Positions 1 through 8,685 of a stretch of DNA of 64,000 nucleotides are shown piece by piece. The translations under genes were made by a program, and so were the position numbers. The first letter of the stretch is position 1. The number at the start of each line of letters is the position of its first letter. The notes beneath the pieces were generated by a model. It ran no database searches. It saw only the letters and a program-made list of their open reading frames with translations, and was not told the DNA's origin. This DNA is from Campylobacter sp. RM5004 (GTDB taxonomy: Bacteria > Campylobacterota > Campylobacteria > Campylobacterales > Campylobacteraceae): positions 276,409 through 340,408 of the forward strand of contig NZ_CP059599.1 in NCBI RefSeq assembly GCF_022369455.1. The letters run 5' to 3'.

Positions 1-999
1 CGCCGTGAGAAAAGCCTATATATTTCTGTTTGGTATTACATTGCAGCGTTTTTAGGTGTAGCAATGCTATATTTATTTAACAATATGGAAGTTCCAACTA
101 GACTTGTTACAGGAATGGGAAGCTGGATTCACTCAGTATCAATGTATGCAGGAAGTAACGATGCTTTAGTTCAATGGTGGTTTGGACACAATGCGGTTGC
201 GTTTGTTTTCACTGTTGCTATTATTGCTGAGATATATTATTTCTTACCAAAAGAAAGCGGTCAGCCGATATTTTCTTATAAATTATCATTATTTTCATTC
301 TGGTCATTAATGTTTATATATTTATGGGCAGGCGGACACCACTTGATTTATTCAACTGTTCCTGATTGGATGCAAACAATGGGTTCAATTTTCTCTGTTG
401 TATTGATACTTCCTAGCTGGGGTAGTGCTATAAATATTCTTCTTACAATGAAAGGTGAGTGGCACCAAGTAAAAGAAAGCCCATTAATTAAGTTTATGAT
501 TTTTGCTTCAACATTCTATATGTTTAGCACACTTGAAGGTTCAATTCAATCAGTTAAATCAATCAATGCTTTAGCACACTTTACAGACTGGATTCCAGGA
601 CACGTGCATGATGGAACGCTAGGTTGGGTAGGATTTATGACTATGGCTGCAATTTATCATATGACTCCAAGAGTATTCAAAAAAGAGATTTATTCAAAGA
701 AAATTATGGAATTACAATTTACTATTCAAACTTTAGGAATTGTTTTATTCTTTAGTTCAATGTGGATAGCTGGTATTACTCAAGGTATGATGTGGAGAGC
801 TTATGATGATGGTGGTGCTTTACTTTACTCATTTATTGATACTGTTGTTGCATTACACCCTTACTTTATTATAAGAGCTATCGGTGGATTATTATACTTA
901 ATAGGATTTTTCATGTTTGCTTATAATATTTATAAGTCAGTTACTTCAAGCAGAAGCATTGAAGTTGAACCAAAATCAGCAAGTCCTATGCAAGCGTAA
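1..999 (+). CDS. ccoN: cbb3-type cytochrome c oxidase subunit I, C-terminal part
   Basis: Catalytic heme-copper subunit of the high-affinity terminal oxidase in the inner membrane; reduces O2 to water while pumping protons. The window opens inside the gene: the frame is open from base 1 (RREKSLYISVWYY) and about 333 residues remain of the roughly 490 usual for CcoN. Visible are several membrane helices, the histidine-bearing segments WFGHNAVAF, GGHHLIYS and WIPGHVHDG that supply metal and heme ligands in this family, and the HPYFIIRAIGG stretch near the end. Followed after 11 bases by ccoO with a GGAGG ribosome site, the standard ccoNOQP order. The N-terminal part lies outside the window. Confidence 0.97.
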   Translation, partial: RREKSLYISVWYYIAAFLGVAMLYLFNNMEVPTRLVTGMGSWIHSVSMYAGSNDALVQWWFGHNAVAFVFTVAIIAEIYYFLPKESGQPIFSYKLSLFSFWSLMFIYLWAGGHHLIYSTVPDWMQTMGSIFSVVLILPSWGSAINILLTMKGEWHQVKESPLIKFMIFASTFYMFSTLEGSIQSVKSINALAHFTDWIPGHVHDGTLGWVGFMTMAAIYHMTPRVFKKEIYSKKIMELQFTIQTLGIVLFFSSMWIAGITQGMMWRAYDDGGALLYSFIDTVVALHPYFIIRAIGGLLYLIGFFMFAYNIYKSVTSSRSIEVEPKSASPMQA

Positions 1000-1010
1000 G
1001 GAGGTAAGAT

Positions 1011-1703
1011 ATGTTTAGTTGGTTAGAAAAAAATCCTTTCTTTTTTGCGGTATTTGTATTTGTTGTAATCGCTTATGCTGGTATAGTTGAGATTTTACCT
1101 GCATTTAGTCCAAACGCTAGACCTATTGAAAATAGAAAGCCATATACAGCTTTAGAGCTTGCAGGTCGTCATGTATATATTAAAGAAAGCTGTAACGCTT
1201 GTCACTCACAATTAATTCGCCCATTTAAAGCAGAAACTGATAGATATGGTGCGTATTCAAAATCAGGTGAGTATGCTTACGATAGACCATTCTTATGGGG
1301 TTCAAAAAGAACAGGCCCTGATTTAATGAGAGTTGGTAATTATAGAACTACTGATTGGCATGAAAATCACATGAAAGAACCTGTTTCAGTTGTTCCAAAC
1401 TCAATTATGCCTGAGTATCCGCATTTATTTAACAAAAATGCAGATTTAGAAACTGCTTATGCAGAAGCTTTAACTGTTAAAAAAGTTTTCAATGTTCCTT
1501 ATGATGAAGCTGGTTATCCAAAATTAGGCAGCTATGAAGAATCACGCAAAATGATGGTAGAACAAGCTACTCCTATTGTTGATGCGATGAGTGATGAGAA
1601 TGTTAAAAAGGCGTTTGAACCTTGCCGTGCAAATGCACTTGATAGTAAATGTGAGATTAAAGAAATAGTTGCATTAATTGCTTATTTAAATAGCTTAAAG
1701 TAA
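1011..1703 (+). CDS. ccoO: cbb3-type cytochrome c oxidase subunit II (mono-heme)
   Basis: Membrane-anchored mono-heme cytochrome c that passes electrons from CcoP to the CcoN active site. 230 residues: one N-terminal membrane helix (about residues 9-30), then a periplasmic domain with a single heme c site, CNACHSQ (about residue 60), in the family-typical setting ESCNACHSQLIRPF. A methionine in SIMPEYPHL is a likely axial ligand. The start is set by GGAGG seven bases upstream. Second gene of the cco operon; length is normal for CcoO. Confidence 0.97.
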   Translation: MFSWLEKNPFFFAVFVFVVIAYAGIVEILPAFSPNARPIENRKPYTALELAGRHVYIKESCNACHSQLIRPFKAETDRYGAYSKSGEYAYDRPFLWGSKRTGPDLMRVGNYRTTDWHENHMKEPVSVVPNSIMPEYPHLFNKNADLETAYAEALTVKKVFNVPYDEAGYPKLGSYEESRKMMVEQATPIVDAMSDENVKKAFEPCRANALDSKCEIKEIVALIAYLNSLK

Positions 1704-1712
1704 GGAAAAAAT

Positions 1713-1910
1713 ATGAGTTTAGTTGAAATTGCGCAATATCAAGGACACGCTTATTTTTTCTTAGTAGCATTTTTAACAATAGTTTTATATGCCTACATAG
1801 CGCATTTATATAAAGCTCAAAGAAGCGGCGAAAGAGATTATGAAAAGTATGCAAAACTTGCATTAGATGATGATATAGATTCATCTTTATTAGAAAATAG
1901 GAGAAAGTAA
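1713..1910 (+). CDS. ccoQ: cbb3-type oxidase small subunit CcoQ
   Basis: Small single-helix inner-membrane subunit that stabilises the cbb3 complex in species where it has been studied. 65 residues: one hydrophobic segment (YFFLVAFLTIVLYAYIAHLY) followed by a charged cytoplasmic tail with RSGERDYEKYA, typical of CcoQ/FixQ. It lies between ccoO (9-base gap, AAGGA site) and ccoP, whose start overlaps its last base. Family assignment rests on position, size and topology, since CcoQ proteins are poorly conserved. Confidence 0.9.
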   Translation: MSLVEIAQYQGHAYFFLVAFLTIVLYAYIAHLYKAQRSGERDYEKYAKLALDDDIDSSLLENRRK

Positions 1911-2752
1911 TGAAGTGGTTTAACCTTTCTGATAATGTAAACTTGCTTTCTATTGTCGGTGCAACAATTATTGTTTTGGCTGTATTAATAGTAAGCTTAA
2001 ATGCATTTAAGCAAATGAAAAACAAAAGAGAAGAAAGTGAATTAAGTGAGCATAGTTGGGATGGAATAGGAGAGTATAAAAACCCTGTTCCTACCGGTTG
2101 GGCTGTTATGTTTGTTGTTTTATTAGTATTTGCAGTATGGTATTTCTTAGCAGGATATCCGCTAAATAAATATTCATCAATAGGCGAATATAATGAAGAA
2201 GTTGCAGCTCATAATGCAAAATATAAAGAAAAATATCAAACTTTAGATGATGAATCAAAGTTAAATGTTGGTAAAAACTTATTCTTCTTACACTGCGCAC
2301 CTTGTCATGGGGTTCAAGCAACAGGAATTAATGGCAAAGCTCAAGATTTAACAAAATGGAGCAGTGTTGCAGGTATATTAGATGTATTAGCTAATGGTTC
2401 AACAGGACTAGGATTTGGTGAAATGCCAGCTGGTTTAGTTGAGGGCGATGATGCAAAAGCTGTTGCAACTTATGTGGCAAATGGTATGCAAGGTGAAGTT
2501 GGAAAAGATATTTTCGAAGAAAATTGTGCAAGTTGCCATGGAGATAACGGCGAAGGAACAGAAGGCGTAGCACCTGCATTAAATATTTACACAAAACCTG
2601 ATTTTATTAAGATGGTTTTAGCTAGTGGAAAAATTGCAGATAGTGATGCTAGTGTAAAAGTTATAGGTGCAATGCCTAGCTTTAAAGCTATGCTAAGTGA
2701 AGAGCAAATTGATGCGCTTTCACGCTATGTAAGCACATTATCAAAGGAGTAA
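1910..2752 (+). CDS. ccoP: cbb3-type cytochrome c oxidase subunit III (di-heme)
   Basis: Di-heme cytochrome c subunit that accepts electrons from soluble cytochrome c or the bc1 complex and hands them to CcoO. 280 residues: a membrane helix near residues 10-30, a second around 63-82 (VMFVVLLVFAVWYFLAG), then two tandem cytochrome c domains with heme motifs CAPCHG and CASCHG. Methionine ligands are likely in GFGEMPAG and GAMPSF. The start overlaps the ccoQ stop (taATGa type), indicating translational coupling. Length and domain order fit CcoP. Confidence 0.97.
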   Translation: MKWFNLSDNVNLLSIVGATIIVLAVLIVSLNAFKQMKNKREESELSEHSWDGIGEYKNPVPTGWAVMFVVLLVFAVWYFLAGYPLNKYSSIGEYNEEVAAHNAKYKEKYQTLDDESKLNVGKNLFFLHCAPCHGVQATGINGKAQDLTKWSSVAGILDVLANGSTGLGFGEMPAGLVEGDDAKAVATYVANGMQGEVGKDIFEENCASCHGDNGEGTEGVAPALNIYTKPDFIKMVLASGKIADSDASVKVIGAMPSFKAMLSEEQIDALSRYVSTLSKE

Positions 2753-2755
2753 AAT

Positions 2756-2971
2756 ATGGATAATCATAATAGAAATGTATTTGGTTTGCATGGAATTACA
2801 GGGATGTTAATAGCAACCGTTTTATTATTATCAATCCTTGTTGGGCTTACTATTTGGGGAATTAATGTTCAACAAAAAGAAATGAGAAATCCATACAAAC
2901 TAGAAAAAATTGAAGATGCTAAAATGCGTGAAAATAGAAGTTTAGAAGATTTTAGAAAGGACGCAAAATGA
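2756..2971 (+). CDS. DUF4006 family small membrane protein
   Basis: 71-residue protein with one hydrophobic helix (GITGMLIATVLLLSILVGLTIW, cut here to its core) and a charged C-terminal tail. In Campylobacter relatives a DUF4006 protein sits directly behind ccoP, as here, with an ATG four bases after the ccoP stop and an AAGGAG site. It is probably an accessory of cbb3 oxidase assembly or stability, but that is inferred only from its fixed neighbourhood. No catalytic motif or cysteine is visible. Confidence 0.8.
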   Translation: MDNHNRNVFGLHGITGMLIATVLLLSILVGLTIWGINVQQKEMRNPYKLEKIEDAKMRENRSLEDFRKDAK

Positions 2972-3069
2972 GCAAGTTATTAGAAACAATTATAGTTTTA
3001 GGTATGGTTGCATTAGCTATTATCACTGCTTGGTCAGTTTTAACTCCTAATCACTTAGGTATAGGATGA
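2968..3069 (+). CDS. 33-residue single-helix membrane protein in the cco operon
   Basis: Very small gene starting in an ATGA overlap with the DUF4006 gene and ending in an ATGA overlap with the next gene, so it is almost certainly translated by coupling. The product is a single membrane helix (LLETIIVLGMVALAIITAW) with a short polar tail, VLTPNHLGIG. AAAGGACG upstream serves as the ribosome site. Campylobacter genomes carry a similar tiny gene at this place in the operon. Role unknown; a small structural or assembly subunit of the oxidase is plausible. Confidence 0.75.
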   Translation: MSKLLETIIVLGMVALAIITAWSVLTPNHLGIG

Positions 3070-3617
3070 AAAAATTAGCAATTATAATGCTTTTAGCTCT
3101 TGTGAATTTATTTTCACAAGAGCCATTAAGCGTAAATGTATTAAATGAAATTAATATTTTAAGTAATGAATTAGAACAAAAAACAGGCGTTAAAGCAAGT
3201 GTTTTAATATCTAATGATTTGTCTTTTAAAGAGCTTAAAGAAAGCGTAAAAAATGAGAAAAATTATGCTTGTTTAGTAATGAGTTTAAAAGATAAAAAGC
3301 TTGATGTTATTAGTGATTTGGGCTTAGACTTTAGAAGTGTAACTGAATATTATTATTTAAAATATGGATTTTTTCCTACACAAGGTGCGATTTTACCGAT
3401 ACTTACTCAGCCTAAAGGAAATGATTTAGTAAATACTTCAGTATTAAATGGTTTTGCAGAACTTTGCAATGTAATTGCAGATAGTAAAAATGTTAAATTA
3501 GAAAATGGTTTTAGCAATCTAAATAGCAATATTATTAACACTTTAAGAATGCTATTTTATATATTTGTGATTATTTTTATATTTGTTTTAATAAAAAGAA
3601 AGGTTAAGAAAAAATGA
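3066..3617 (+). CDS. Exported, membrane-anchored protein of the cco operon (TPM-like)
   Basis: 183 residues: N-terminal signal sequence (MKKLAIIMLLALVNLFS), a periplasmic domain of about 140 residues, and a C-terminal membrane anchor (MLFYIFVIIFIFVLI) ending in basic residues RKVKKK. The fold cannot be assigned with confidence; the small domain with alternating strands resembles TPM-type proteins. It starts inside the stop of the preceding small gene and overlaps the next gene by four bases. The context implies a role in cbb3 oxidase biogenesis, but nothing in the sequence proves it. Confidence 0.65.
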   Translation: MKKLAIIMLLALVNLFSQEPLSVNVLNEINILSNELEQKTGVKASVLISNDLSFKELKESVKNEKNYACLVMSLKDKKLDVISDLGLDFRSVTEYYYLKYGFFPTQGAILPILTQPKGNDLVNTSVLNGFAELCNVIADSKNVKLENGFSNLNSNIINTLRMLFYIFVIIFIFVLIKRKVKKK

Positions 3618-4141
3618 TAAAAGAAGGAAGATATTGGCCGTATTTAATCGTAGGTTCAATCATTTTTATGATGATTGCTTGTATTTACACGGTTTATTTA
3701 TCATTTGGTTATCCTGTTGATGAAGACGAGAGCTATTTTTTAAAATATCAAGAAGTAGAGAAAAATTTCGCAGAAATTAAAGAAAGAGAGCAAGAGTTTT
3801 TAAACAATTTTGCTTTAAGAGTGATTGGCGATAAGACAAGGCTAGATATTACTAAACGCCCTGCGGTTTTTGTAGATAATGTAGTAGAGATAGAAATTAA
3901 AGAAAAATCAAAACTAAAAGCAAAAGATATAAGCACTAAAGCAAAGCTTACAAGACCACATACTAAGAATGAAGATAGAGTTTTAAATGTTGATTTTGAT
4001 GACAATACAAAGAAATTTAAAGTTAATTTGGGCGAATTATCAGATGGTCGTTATACTTTATTAATTCATTTTAAGATTAATGAACTTTCTAAATTTTATA
4101 AATTAGAATTATGCAAAAACCTTTGTAAAATACAAAAATAA
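3614..4141 (+). CDS. FixH-like membrane protein
   Basis: 175 residues with one N-terminal membrane helix (YLIVGSIIFMMIACIYTVYL) and a periplasmic domain rich in charged residues whose end (LNVDFDDNTKKFKVNL...GRYTLLIHFKINELSKFYKL) looks like the beta-sandwich of FixH proteins. FixH works with FixG/I/S in assembling cbb3 oxidase in other bacteria. Last gene of the cco operon; overlaps its predecessor by four bases. FixH proteins are divergent, so the family call rests on topology and place. Confidence 0.7.
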   Translation: MIKEGRYWPYLIVGSIIFMMIACIYTVYLSFGYPVDEDESYFLKYQEVEKNFAEIKEREQEFLNNFALRVIGDKTRLDITKRPAVFVDNVVEIEIKEKSKLKAKDISTKAKLTRPHTKNEDRVLNVDFDDNTKKFKVNLGELSDGRYTLLIHFKINELSKFYKLELCKNLCKIQK

Positions 4142-4418
4142 ACATACTAATTTCTTATTTCAAATTCCTATTTCAAATTCTAAGAAAAATATTTAATTTA
4201 AACAAAAGAATTTGAATTCGGAATTAGCATTTAAAAAATATAAAATAATAAATACTTTTATAATAAAAATTTATTTAATTAAATAAATATTTTTATTATT
4301 TTTAATAATATCTAATAAAGTATAAAATCTTTATAAATTATTTAATATTAAAAATAATAATTGTTATAAATTTCTTGCTAATATCTCAAAACTTATGAAT
4401 ATTATTTAAGGAGAAAAA
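4142..4418 (+). promoter_or_regulatory. AT-rich intergenic region with repeat pair and candidate iron-regulated promoter
   Basis: Separates the cco operon from cfbpA. The left half holds two tandem copies of the dispersed repeat (4151-4180) and one inverted copy (4208-4227) that could pair as a terminator for the cco operon. The right half is almost pure A/T. Around 4350-4370 the stretch AAAAATAATAATTGTTATA loosely resembles a Fur box (my count is about 13 of 19 matches, on a biased background), which would fit iron control of the next operon. AAGGAG at 4408 is the cfbpA ribosome site. Confidence 0.4.
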
Positions 4419-5420
4419 TTGAAAAAGTTAGCTTTAACATTATTAGCAAGTAGCGTGCTTTTAGCACAAGGTGTAGTAAATGTTTATACTTCAAGACATT
4501 ATGATTCAGATAAAATCGTATTTGACGCATTTACAGCAAAAACAGGCATTAAGGTAAATTTAGTGCAAGACAAAATTGACCCATTAATTGCAAAACTAGA
4601 GCAAGAAGGAAAAGACACAAGTGCTGATCTTTTTATGACAGTTGGAGCTGGGGATTTATATAAAGCTAAATCAAAAGGTTTATTACAAGCTTACTCATCA
4701 AAATTAGTTGATGAAAAAGTTCCTGCAAAATTTAGCGATAAGGATAAAACTTGGGCAGGTGTAACTTATAGAGCTAGAGTATTTGTATATGATCCAAAAC
4801 AAATTAGCGAAAAAGAGCTTAGCACCTACGCAGCATTAGCTGATGCTAAGTTTAAAGGCAAGGTTTTAACTCGCTCATCAACATCATCATATAATCGTCA
4901 TTTAATCGCATTTATGATTGCAAAAGATGGAATCGATAAAACTCAAGATTGGGCTAATAAATTAGTATCAAACTTTGCAAGAGATCCAAAAGGTAACGAT
5001 AGAGATCAGGCAAAAGCAATAGTAAGTGGCACAGGTGCGGTTGCTATTATGAATAGCTATTATTTAGGCAGAATGTCAGTTTCAAAAGATCCAATCGAGC
5101 AAGAGGTATTTAAAAATCTTAAAATATTCTTCCCAAATCAAAATGATGGCGGAACACATATTAATATAAGTGGTGCAGGAATTACAAAATATGCTAAGAA
5201 TGTAAAAGAAGCAACAGCTTTAATGGAGTTTTTAGTAAGTAAAGAAGCTCAAGAGATTTTAGCTCAAACAAACTTTGAGTTCCCAGTAAATAGTGAAGCA
5301 AGTCCAGCTGATGTTGTAAAATCATGGGGCGAGTTTAAAGCAAGTGAAATTGATTTTAACGAAATAGCAAAAAATCTTGAAGAAGCACAAGTAATAGCAG
5401 ATAAGGCAATGTGGAAGTGA
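4419..5420 (+). CDS. cfbpA: Periplasmic ferric-iron-binding protein (CfbpA-like)
   Basis: Substrate-binding protein of a ferric ABC importer, equivalent to C. jejuni CfbpA. 333 residues: signal peptide ending near LLAQG, then the transferrin-like fold. Candidate iron ligands are His and Tyr in YTSRHYDSD just after the signal and the tyrosine pair in MNSYYLGRM; a tyrosine in TSSYNRH may be a further one. The start codon is TTG, chosen because AAGGAG lies six bases upstream and the signal peptide begins there. Its end overlaps the permease gene. Probably Fur-regulated, from the likely Fur box upstream. Confidence 0.93.
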   Translation: MKKLALTLLASSVLLAQGVVNVYTSRHYDSDKIVFDAFTAKTGIKVNLVQDKIDPLIAKLEQEGKDTSADLFMTVGAGDLYKAKSKGLLQAYSSKLVDEKVPAKFSDKDKTWAGVTYRARVFVYDPKQISEKELSTYAALADAKFKGKVLTRSSTSSYNRHLIAFMIAKDGIDKTQDWANKLVSNFARDPKGNDRDQAKAIVSGTGAVAIMNSYYLGRMSVSKDPIEQEVFKNLKIFFPNQNDGGTHINISGAGITKYAKNVKEATALMEFLVSKEAQEILAQTNFEFPVNSEASPADVVKSWGEFKASEIDFNEIAKNLEEAQVIADKAMWK

Positions 5421-7006
5421 GAAAGTTAAGCGATTTTTTTGCTTATTTTTTACTTTTTATAATACTTATTCCTATTTTTTATGTAATGTTTTTTATAACA
5501 CAGCCGATAAAGCCAAATACGGCTGTGTTGTTTGAGAGTTACTTAGGGGAGTATCTTAAAAATACAGCGATTATTTTATTTTTTACGCTTTTATTTTCAA
5601 CTATAATCGGTGTATTTTTAGCATATTTTGAAAGTTTTTATGAGTATAAATTTAGGAAGTTTTTTCGTTTTGTGCTAGTATTACCATTCGCAATTCCTAG
5701 CTATTTGTTTGCTTATGTTTATGCTGATTTTTTCTCGTATTTTTCGTGGTTTAATATATTTTTAAGAAATACTTTTGATATTAAAATCCACTTTGATATT
5801 ATGAATATTTATGGGTGTATTTTTATATTTACAATATCGTTTTTTCCTTATGTTTATATATTAGCTAGAGGTTTTCTTGCAAGATTTTCAGCAAGTATTA
5901 TAAATAGTGCAAAAAGTCTTGGTAAAAGTGATACGGAAATATTTTTTAAAATTATTTTGCCATTAAGTCGCCCTGTAATTGTAGCAGGTGCAAGTCTTTG
6001 TGCTATGGAAAGCCTTAATGCTTACGGAGCGCCTAATTATTACGGACTTCATGTATTTAGCACTGGTATTTATAAAGCTTGGATTGGATATAGCGATTTA
6101 AATGCTGCTATTAAATTAGCTGTGATTTTATTATTAATTGTGTTTTTTATTCTTTTTGTTGAAAAGATTTTTAGAAAGCCTTATGAAATAAGCTCTAAAG
6201 AATATCCTATCACAAGGGCAAAACTTAGTAAAAAAGCTAGTTTTATTATCATAAGTTTATTTTCATTAGTGTTTTTTATTTGTTTTTTACTTCCTATTAT
6301 TCATATTTTGATTTGGTTTAAGAGAAGTTATTTTGATGTTGATTACTCAGCTTTATTTACGCTTAGCAAAAATAGTTTTTTCTTAAGCACGATTTCTAGC
6401 TTAATTATATTATTTGTAGCTATGTTTTTAGCATATAATCAACGCTTTAAAAGTGGCGTTAATAAACTTGCAATAAGTTCTTTAGCAAATATGGGGTATA
6501 GCATTCCTGGTTCGGTTATTGCTATTTGTATGCTTACTTTATTTATATCTTTTGATAGGTTAAATGCACCTATTTATGAGTTTTTTGGAATTAACAAAAC
6601 TTTATTTTTAACGCTTAGCCCTGTGGTTTTAATCTTTGCTTATGTGGTAAGATTTCTTTCACTTGGGTTTAATGGACTTGATGCAGGATTTAATAAACTA
6701 TCAAGCTCAATTATTTATGCAAGGCAAAGCCTTAGCAAAAATCAATTAATAGGCTTTTTTAAAATTGAGTTTATGCTAATAATTCCAAGTTTTCTTAGCT
6801 CATTTATATTAATTTTTATAGAAGTTATAAAAGAATTACCACTTGCTAGCTTGCTTGCTACGAGTGATTTTAAAACCCTTTCGTTTGAAATGGATAGATA
6901 CGCAAGTGATGAGCAGCTTGCTATGGTTAGTGCTCCTGCACTTGTTGTAATTATTACTTGCTTTATATTATTAGTTATTTTTAATTTTATTAAGGAAAGA
7001 AAATGA
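5411..7006 (+). CDS. cfbpB: Ferric iron ABC transporter permease (CfbpB-like)
   Basis: 531-residue inner-membrane permease with about 12 helices and two copies of the binding-protein-dependent transport motif: SAKSLGKSDTEIFFKIILPLSRP (trimmed: SAKSLGKSDTEIFFK) and YARQSLSKNQLIGFFKIE, where the ATPase docks. Such fused double permeases are normal for FbpB/AfuB ferric transporters. The start is GTG inside the cfbpA 3' end; a second GTG six bases later (5417), overlapping the TGA stop, is equally possible and lies better spaced from AAGG at 5403. It overlaps the ATPase gene by four bases. Confidence 0.93.
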   Translation: MEVRKLSDFFAYFLLFIILIPIFYVMFFITQPIKPNTAVLFESYLGEYLKNTAIILFFTLLFSTIIGVFLAYFESFYEYKFRKFFRFVLVLPFAIPSYLFAYVYADFFSYFSWFNIFLRNTFDIKIHFDIMNIYGCIFIFTISFFPYVYILARGFLARFSASIINSAKSLGKSDTEIFFKIILPLSRPVIVAGASLCAMESLNAYGAPNYYGLHVFSTGIYKAWIGYSDLNAAIKLAVILLLIVFFILFVEKIFRKPYEISSKEYPITRAKLSKKASFIIISLFSLVFFICFLLPIIHILIWFKRSYFDVDYSALFTLSKNSFFLSTISSLIILFVAMFLAYNQRFKSGVNKLAISSLANMGYSIPGSVIAICMLTLFISFDRLNAPIYEFFGINKTLFLTLSPVVLIFAYVVRFLSLGFNGLDAGFNKLSSSIIYARQSLSKNQLIGFFKIEFMLIIPSFLSSFILIFIEVIKELPLASLLATSDFKTLSFEMDRYASDEQLAMVSAPALVVIITCFILLVIFNFIKERK

Positions 7007-7617
7007 GTTATTTAGAATTTAAAAATGTTACATTTGGATATAAAGAGCCTTTATTTTCTAATCTTAGCTTTAGTTTAGAACAATCAGAAAGGCTAAGCAT
7101 TTTAGGTCAAAGTGGAAGTGGAAAAAGCACTATTTTAAAACTAATTGCAGGTTTTATAGAATTAAAACAAGGCGAAATTATTTTAGATGGTGTAAATATT
7201 TCTAAACTTCCTGCATATAAAAGAAATATAGGTTTTTTATTTCAAGATTACGCACTCTTTCCACATTTAAAAGTAATAGAAAATGTAACATTTGGTATAA
7301 AAGATGGCGATAAAAAAGAAATCGCTATGGATATTTTAAACTCACTTGAGATTAGCAACCTAGCAAATGCTTATCCAAAAACCCTAAGTGGTGGTCAGCA
7401 ACAACGCGTTGCTCTTGCAAGATGTATAGCTCAAAAGCCAAAATTATTGCTTTTAGATGAGCCTTTTTGTGCATTAGACGCTAATCTTCGCTCTTCAATT
7501 AGAAGCTTCGTGCTTGATTATATAAGCAAATTAAATATCGCTTGTATTATGGTAACTCATGATTTAGCCGATGTAAATGCCTTTAAATCAAAAATTTTAA
7601 AGCTTACTTGTGGATAA
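7003..7617 (+). CDS. cfbpC: Ferric iron ABC transporter ATPase (CfbpC-like), short form
   Basis: ATP-hydrolysing subunit that energises the CfbpAB importer. All ATPase motifs are present: Walker A GQSGSGKST, Q-loop LFQDYALFPH, signature LSGGQQQR, Walker B LLLLDEP and H-loop MVTHD. At 204 residues it contains only the nucleotide-binding domain and lacks the C-terminal regulatory (TOBE-like) domain of the roughly 350-residue FbpC proteins. ATG overlaps the permease stop by four bases, closing the three-gene operon. Confidence 0.93.
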   Translation: MSYLEFKNVTFGYKEPLFSNLSFSLEQSERLSILGQSGSGKSTILKLIAGFIELKQGEIILDGVNISKLPAYKRNIGFLFQDYALFPHLKVIENVTFGIKDGDKKEIAMDILNSLEISNLANAYPKTLSGGQQQRVALARCIAQKPKLLLLDEPFCALDANLRSSIRSFVLDYISKLNIACIMVTHDLADVNAFKSKILKLTCG

Positions 7618-7667
7618 ATAAAAGGTCTTTTTTAAACAATAAATAAATAAAATTAAAATTATTAATT

Positions 7668-7715
7668 ATTTTTAAGTAGTATCTTGAAAAATATTATTAA
7701 ACTAAAAGGATAGAT
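7668..7715 (+). promoter_or_regulatory. Shared upstream element of lipoprotein gene 1
   Basis: TTTTTAAGTAGTATCTTGAA about 45 bases before the start codon is repeated almost exactly upstream of the paralogue (8635). TTTAAGTnTT is the published -35-type consensus of Campylobacter sigma70 promoters, so this is likely the core promoter, with AAAGGATAG as ribosome site. Conservation between two otherwise divergent upstream regions is the main support. Confidence 0.45.
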
Positions 7716-8438
7716 ATGAAAAAATTTTATTTTTCTCTTGCTTGTTTGGCTTTAATTGGTTGTGGAGATAGCAATACAGATATTGTAAAAAACGCTACTT
7801 TAAATTTTAATAAAACTATGACAATAGGAACTGCAATTGATAATTTTAATGATTGCAAGAGCGTAAAATGGAAAGATACTAGCAAAGGCGGTCAAAATAT
7901 AGTAACTGCAACTTGCGAAATTAAAAAAGAGATTTTAAAAAATGAATTTAAAGAAAAGCAAGAAGCTTTTGAGAGCAAAAAAGCATCTAATCAAGCTGCA
8001 ATTGCTAAAGAATATGAAACTATCAAAAAGAATTTACAAAATAAATGTAAGAGTGATTTAGAACTTCCAGATCTTCAAGGGATTTTAGAACTTACGAAAA
8101 AACATTGCGAATTAACCAAAAGAACTAAAGGTCTTGCATTTTCTTACTTAAAATGTGAAAAAACAATAAGTGATGAAATCAATAATTTTAATTGTGCGCC
8201 TAAATATACTGCTTATAATTTAGAAAATCTTTTAAAAGCATTTGCGTATTATAATGCAGAAGGAGAAGAAATTGTTTTATTTGAAACTCCTGTGGAAGTA
8301 AAATCAAGAACTTATAAAATTAGTTTTTATGTAAATACTGATAAAACTATTGACTTAAAAGATTCTTTTGTAATTGATGATGATAAAGAATTAGAAGTAA
8401 GCGCTGATAGAATGCTTCGTGAATTTTATAAAAGATAA
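7716..8438 (+). CDS. Putative lipoprotein, paralogue 1
   Basis: 240 residues of no family I recognise. The N-terminus MKKFYFSLACLALIGCGDS is a lipoprotein signal with lipobox LIGC. The body has several cysteines and a Lys/Glu-rich helical middle (about 75-120). It is a clear paralogue of the gene at 8686: the signal is nearly identical, and both share TMTIG.AID.F..C.SVKW.DTSK and EVKSRTYKI.F.VNTDK. Both genes carry the same upstream element TTTTTAAGTAGTAT, so they are probably under the same control. Likely outer-membrane or periplasm-facing; function unknown. Confidence 0.8.
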   Translation: MKKFYFSLACLALIGCGDSNTDIVKNATLNFNKTMTIGTAIDNFNDCKSVKWKDTSKGGQNIVTATCEIKKEILKNEFKEKQEAFESKKASNQAAIAKEYETIKKNLQNKCKSDLELPDLQGILELTKKHCELTKRTKGLAFSYLKCEKTISDEINNFNCAPKYTAYNLENLLKAFAYYNAEGEEIVLFETPVEVKSRTYKISFYVNTDKTIDLKDSFVIDDDKELEVSADRMLREFYKR

Positions 8439-8685
8439 GAGTTTGATTGTGCTTAAAAACCAAAAAAATATTATGAATATATAATAATTAATATTGCTTA
8501 TTTAAAGAAAGAAAATATCTACTTTAAATAAGCTAAAATTTAATTAGAATTAAAATCTAAATTAACTTATATAAACGCTTTTAAAATAATATTTATATAT
8601 TTAAATTAATTATTCATGATTTATTATTTAAATATTTTTAAGTAGTATTTTGAAAAAGAATTTTATTTAATCAGAAAGGATAATT
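8439..8685 (+). promoter_or_regulatory. Intergenic region between lipoprotein paralogues
   Basis: 247 bases without an ORF. A 12-bp stem (GCTTATTTAAAG 8496-8507 with CTTTAAATAAGC 8522-8533, 14-base loop) may terminate the first lipoprotein gene. The rest is AT-rich up to the second copy of TTTTTAAGTAGTAT at 8635 and the ribosome site GAAAGGATAA. Nothing else stands out. Confidence 0.45.

Noticed and set aside
1657-2025. 122-codon minus-strand frame over ccoO/ccoQ/ccoP
   Set aside because: It lies fully across real genes in the other direction, has a Leu/Ile/Phe/Asn composition typical of a shadow frame, and no ribosome site.
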